Assembly: GCA_014379585.1 (NCBI GenBank)
Contig: JACMLN010000108.1
Span: 1-64,000 of the forward strand
DNA: 64,000 nt
Reading direction: 5' to 3'
From: Gloeobacterales cyanobacterium ES-bin-313
GTDB taxonomy: Bacteria > Cyanobacteriota > Cyanobacteriia > Gloeobacterales > Gloeobacteraceae
In this document: positions 62,262 through 64,000 of the stretch, one piece after another
Numbering within the stretch: the first letter of the stretch is position 1
Layout of the letters: each line of letters starts with the position of its first letter
Program-made: the position numbers and the translations under genes
Notes under the pieces: generated by a model
Database searches by the model: none
Seen by the model: only the letters and a program-made list of their open reading frames with translations
Told to the model about the DNA's origin: nothing

Positions 62262-63155
62262 TCATCTTTCGCCAATCTGGGATGGCCTATTGTCTGTGTG
62301 GTGGGCACGATAAGCTTTTGGGGAAAGACCAACTTTTTGACGAAATCGCTTAGTGAAGTAGGCCGCATCTTCGAAGCCGACCCGGCTGGCAATTTCATTG
62401 ATGGAAAGCTCCGTATGTAAAAGCAACTGCGAAGATTTTTCGAGGCGCTTTTCGGTGAGCAGATCGACAAACGTTTTGCCCGTCTCGCGCTTGAGGAGAT
62501 GGGCAAGGTGGCAAGAAGATAAATAGAGTTGGCCAGCAGCTTCTTCGAGGCTAAGTTTTTGATGGAATCCTTCGTCGATCAGACGCAAAGTACGTACGAG
62601 GACTTCTTTTTTGCGGGCAGTTGGCACAGTTTGGGGCATCAAATTCTGGATTACCTCGGCGTGGGAACGAAAGGCATGACCAATCAAGATCGTCAGCAAG
62701 GCGCGCTGGATATCCTGGGCACAGGGGCAGTGGTTGTTTTTTTCTTGGAGCAACGTCAAACAAAGTTGTTCGATCTGGAGGGCAAGTTCTGGCTTCAGGT
62801 GGAATTGCAGCTGTTTTTGCAGGGCAAAGGGAGCAAGTAGGGGCAAGCGGTAGGGGTCGTGGTCAGCTGCAACGCTGGAGGTTGGGGGTAAAAATTTAAG
62901 GTCGAAAGTGATGATAAAAAACTGGCTGCCTTGATGCGCCTGTAGACAGTGCAAAGTCTGGGGAGCAATGAAGTAAAGACTTCCCGGTTGCAGCAAAAAT
63001 GTGTGGGTGCCGATCTGATGCGTGCCACTGCCAGCATGGAAGTAGAGAATTTCTAGGTCTTGGTGGGCGTGGGCAGTAAAGGACTTGCCCTGTTCGTTGT
63101 TCGTCTGAATATCAAAGTGTGACTTAGGGGAAACACAGGGAGAGCTAAATACCAT
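62262..63155 (-). CDS. AraC family transcriptional regulator
   Basis: From the ATG at 63155 (AGGTG 5 bases before it) the product is 297 residues. The N-terminal cupin sensor domain contains HAHQDLEILYFHAGSGTHQIGTH (near residue 28) and PGSLYFIAPQTLHCL. The C-terminal double helix-turn-helix starts near 195 (KLSLEEAAGQLYLSSCHLAHLLKRETGKTF) and has INEIASRVGFEDAAYFTKRFRQKVGLSPKAYR. It is likely to control neighbouring genes in response to a small molecule. It lies 98 bases upstream of the TolC gene and 22 bases after the dehydrogenase stop. Confidence 0.9.
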   Translation of the reverse strand: MVFSSPCVSPKSHFDIQTNNEQGKSFTAHAHQDLEILYFHAGSGTHQIGTHTFLLQPGSLYFIAPQTLHCLQAHQGSQFFIITFDLKFLPPTSSVAADHDPYRLPLLAPFALQKQLQFHLKPELALQIEQLCLTLLQEKNNHCPCAQDIQRALLTILIGHAFRSHAEVIQNLMPQTVPTARKKEVLVRTLRLIDEGFHQKLSLEEAAGQLYLSSCHLAHLLKRETGKTFVDLLTEKRLEKSSQLLLHTELSINEIASRVGFEDAAYFTKRFRQKVGLSPKAYRAHHTDNRPSQIGER

Positions 63156-63177
63156 CGCAACACCTGAGGAGAGAGAA

Positions 63178-64000
63178 TTAAGACGCAGACAGTTGTTCGA
63201 TCCAAGTCGGAACCAACACGACTTCGCCAAAAGTTGCCTGTGCGGCAATTAAATCGTGGGCAATCTGGATGTATTGGAGGGGAAGAACCAGGCTAATTGC
63301 AGCCTGGAAGGTTCGTGCTGCCAGAAGGTGCAAAATCTGGTCAAAGTCCTCAGCAGCAATGCTCTGCAAGGCTCCACTGATCGATCCATTCTTTTGAATC
63401 AAGTCCAGGACATTGATCGTTGCCCATCGACTATCAAGGCAGCCTGCACAGACAATCCGGCCACCTGCACTGAGCATATCGATGGAGCTTTGCAGGCAAT
63501 GGTGACCGACAAGATCTAGAACTAGCGTTGCACCAAGTCCCTGGGTGGCCTCCATCACCAAAGGCACCAGATTCGTCTCAGCAGGATCGATGACGGTGTT
63601 TGCCCCTAAAGATCGCAGGGCATCGGCCTTGGCAGGATTGGCGACAGCGACCGTCATTGCCCCGCACCAGTGGGCAATTTGGAGCGCAGAAGTCCCAACG
63701 CCACTGGAGGCAGCCCAGACCACCACACGTTCTGTCTCCGCCTGCAATTTCCCTTTATAAAACAGAGCACTCCAAGCCGTGCAGAAAGCTAATCCCGCAC
63801 TAGCGGCGCGGATATAGTCCAAGTCAGGGGGAATGCGACGCAGATAGCGGGTCGGCAGAGCAATAAATTCAGCGTAGGTACCTTGGTGGATATGGTCAAA
63901 TTCACCGAAGGCCGCGACGATCCGCTCGCCGATCTGCCAACCCTGCACCGCTTTGCCAACCTCAACAGTTGACTGTGGTCGCATGGATGCGTACCAGTAC
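63178..64000 (-). CDS. Zinc-type alcohol dehydrogenase/quinone oxidoreductase family protein (5' end outside window)
   Basis: The frame is open to the right edge (the upstream codons read YWYAS), so the start and the first catalytic residues are missing. The visible 274 residues have STVEVGKAVQGWQIGERIVA, GTYAEFIALP, AASAGLAFCTAWSALF, the Rossmann motif WAASSGVGTSALQIA (near 63700) and VLDLVGHHCLQSSIDML. This is the QOR-like branch of the medium-chain dehydrogenases. Substrate is unknown. It is the first visible gene of the minus-strand run that includes the AraC regulator. Confidence 0.85.
   Translation of the reverse strand, partial: YWYASMRPQSTVEVGKAVQGWQIGERIVAAFGEFDHIHQGTYAEFIALPTRYLRRIPPDLDYIRAASAGLAFCTAWSALFYKGKLQAETERVVVWAASSGVGTSALQIAHWCGAMTVAVANPAKADALRSLGANTVIDPAETNLVPLVMEATQGLGATLVLDLVGHHCLQSSIDMLSAGGRIVCAGCLDSRWATINVLDLIQKNGSISGALQSIAAEDFDQILHLLAARTFQAAISLVLPLQYIQIAHDLIAAQATFGEVVLVPTWIEQLSAS

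Noticed and set aside
62165-62353. 62-codon frame with CGNC and CLCGG on the plus strand
   Set aside because: It starts beside the TolC start on the other strand and runs into the AraC gene; no ribosome site beyond chance.

Overview
The window is chromosomal DNA of a cyanobacterium. The markers are the oxygen-dependent Mg-protoporphyrin cyclase AcsF, PipX, the carotenoid pair CruF/CruG, a plant-type [2Fe-2S] ferredoxin beside IspG, cyanoexosortase A, DUF3120, a PCP-reductase-like small protein and a CtaB/Cox15 pair divergent from CoxBAC. Genes are dense, point both ways, and often overlap by 1-8 bases. I cannot name the species from sequence alone. There is no rRNA, recognisable tRNA, insertion sequence, prophage or CRISPR array.

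Layout. 1-11.6 kb: a two-partner secretion locus, with a giant exoprotein cut off by the left edge that ends in a CHAT caspase-like domain, and its outer-membrane transporter. 11.7-17.4 kb: a lipoprotein, DUF3120, YraN, a 38-residue membrane peptide, the PotABC polyamine-type transporter, YajQ, then a hairpin-rich 550-base gap. 17.4-23.4 kb: a thioredoxin-like protein, cruG-cruF, recA, leuC-leuD. 23.4-30.1 kb: a membrane protein, a FAH hydrolase, an unknown gene, an allophanate hydrolase in two coupled genes, cyanoexosortase A with its partner, purD. 30.2-36.0 kb: a lone LivM permease, a phytochrome-like hybrid kinase without either known bilin-attachment cysteine, and a DrrAB-type exporter. 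36.0-41.4 kb: haem A synthesis (ctaB, cox15) divergent from coxB-coxA-coxC. 41.5-46.7 kb: a CheA-like protein with a degenerate kinase core, and a class II ribonucleotide reductase interrupted by an intein. 47.0-52.6 kb: PCP-reductase-like protein, Lon-N protein, alanine dehydrogenase, methyltransferase, glycosyltransferase, pipX, NAD kinase, a membrane protein. 52.7-59.2 kb: mnmE, acsF, YtxH protein, petF, ispG, a DciA-like protein, a secreted serine hydrolase. 59.3-64 kb: a minus-strand cluster with a short double-glycine peptide, an HEXXH protein, a TolC protein, an AraC regulator and a zinc-type dehydrogenase cut by the right edge.

The best candidate for an undescribed system is the 59.3-62.2 kb cluster. 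TolC and the HEXXH protein are translationally coupled, and 30-40 bases later comes a 66-residue peptide whose segment LSQDDLEAIVGG looks like a double-glycine export leader. It could be a peptide maturation and export cassette without its own ABC transporter. Other points of note are the secreted CHAT protein, the cysteine-less phytochrome, the CheA-like pseudokinase, the intein placed directly before the catalytic radical cysteine of the reductase, and similar LexA-type half-sites upstream of recA and the reductase gene.

Starts were chosen from Shine-Dalgarno spacing and gene overlaps. Several genes use TTG or GTG (leuC, potA, cruG, the serine hydrolase, the allophanate hydrolase C-terminal gene, the PCP-reductase-like gene). 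All functions are read from motifs and family memory; no database search was run.
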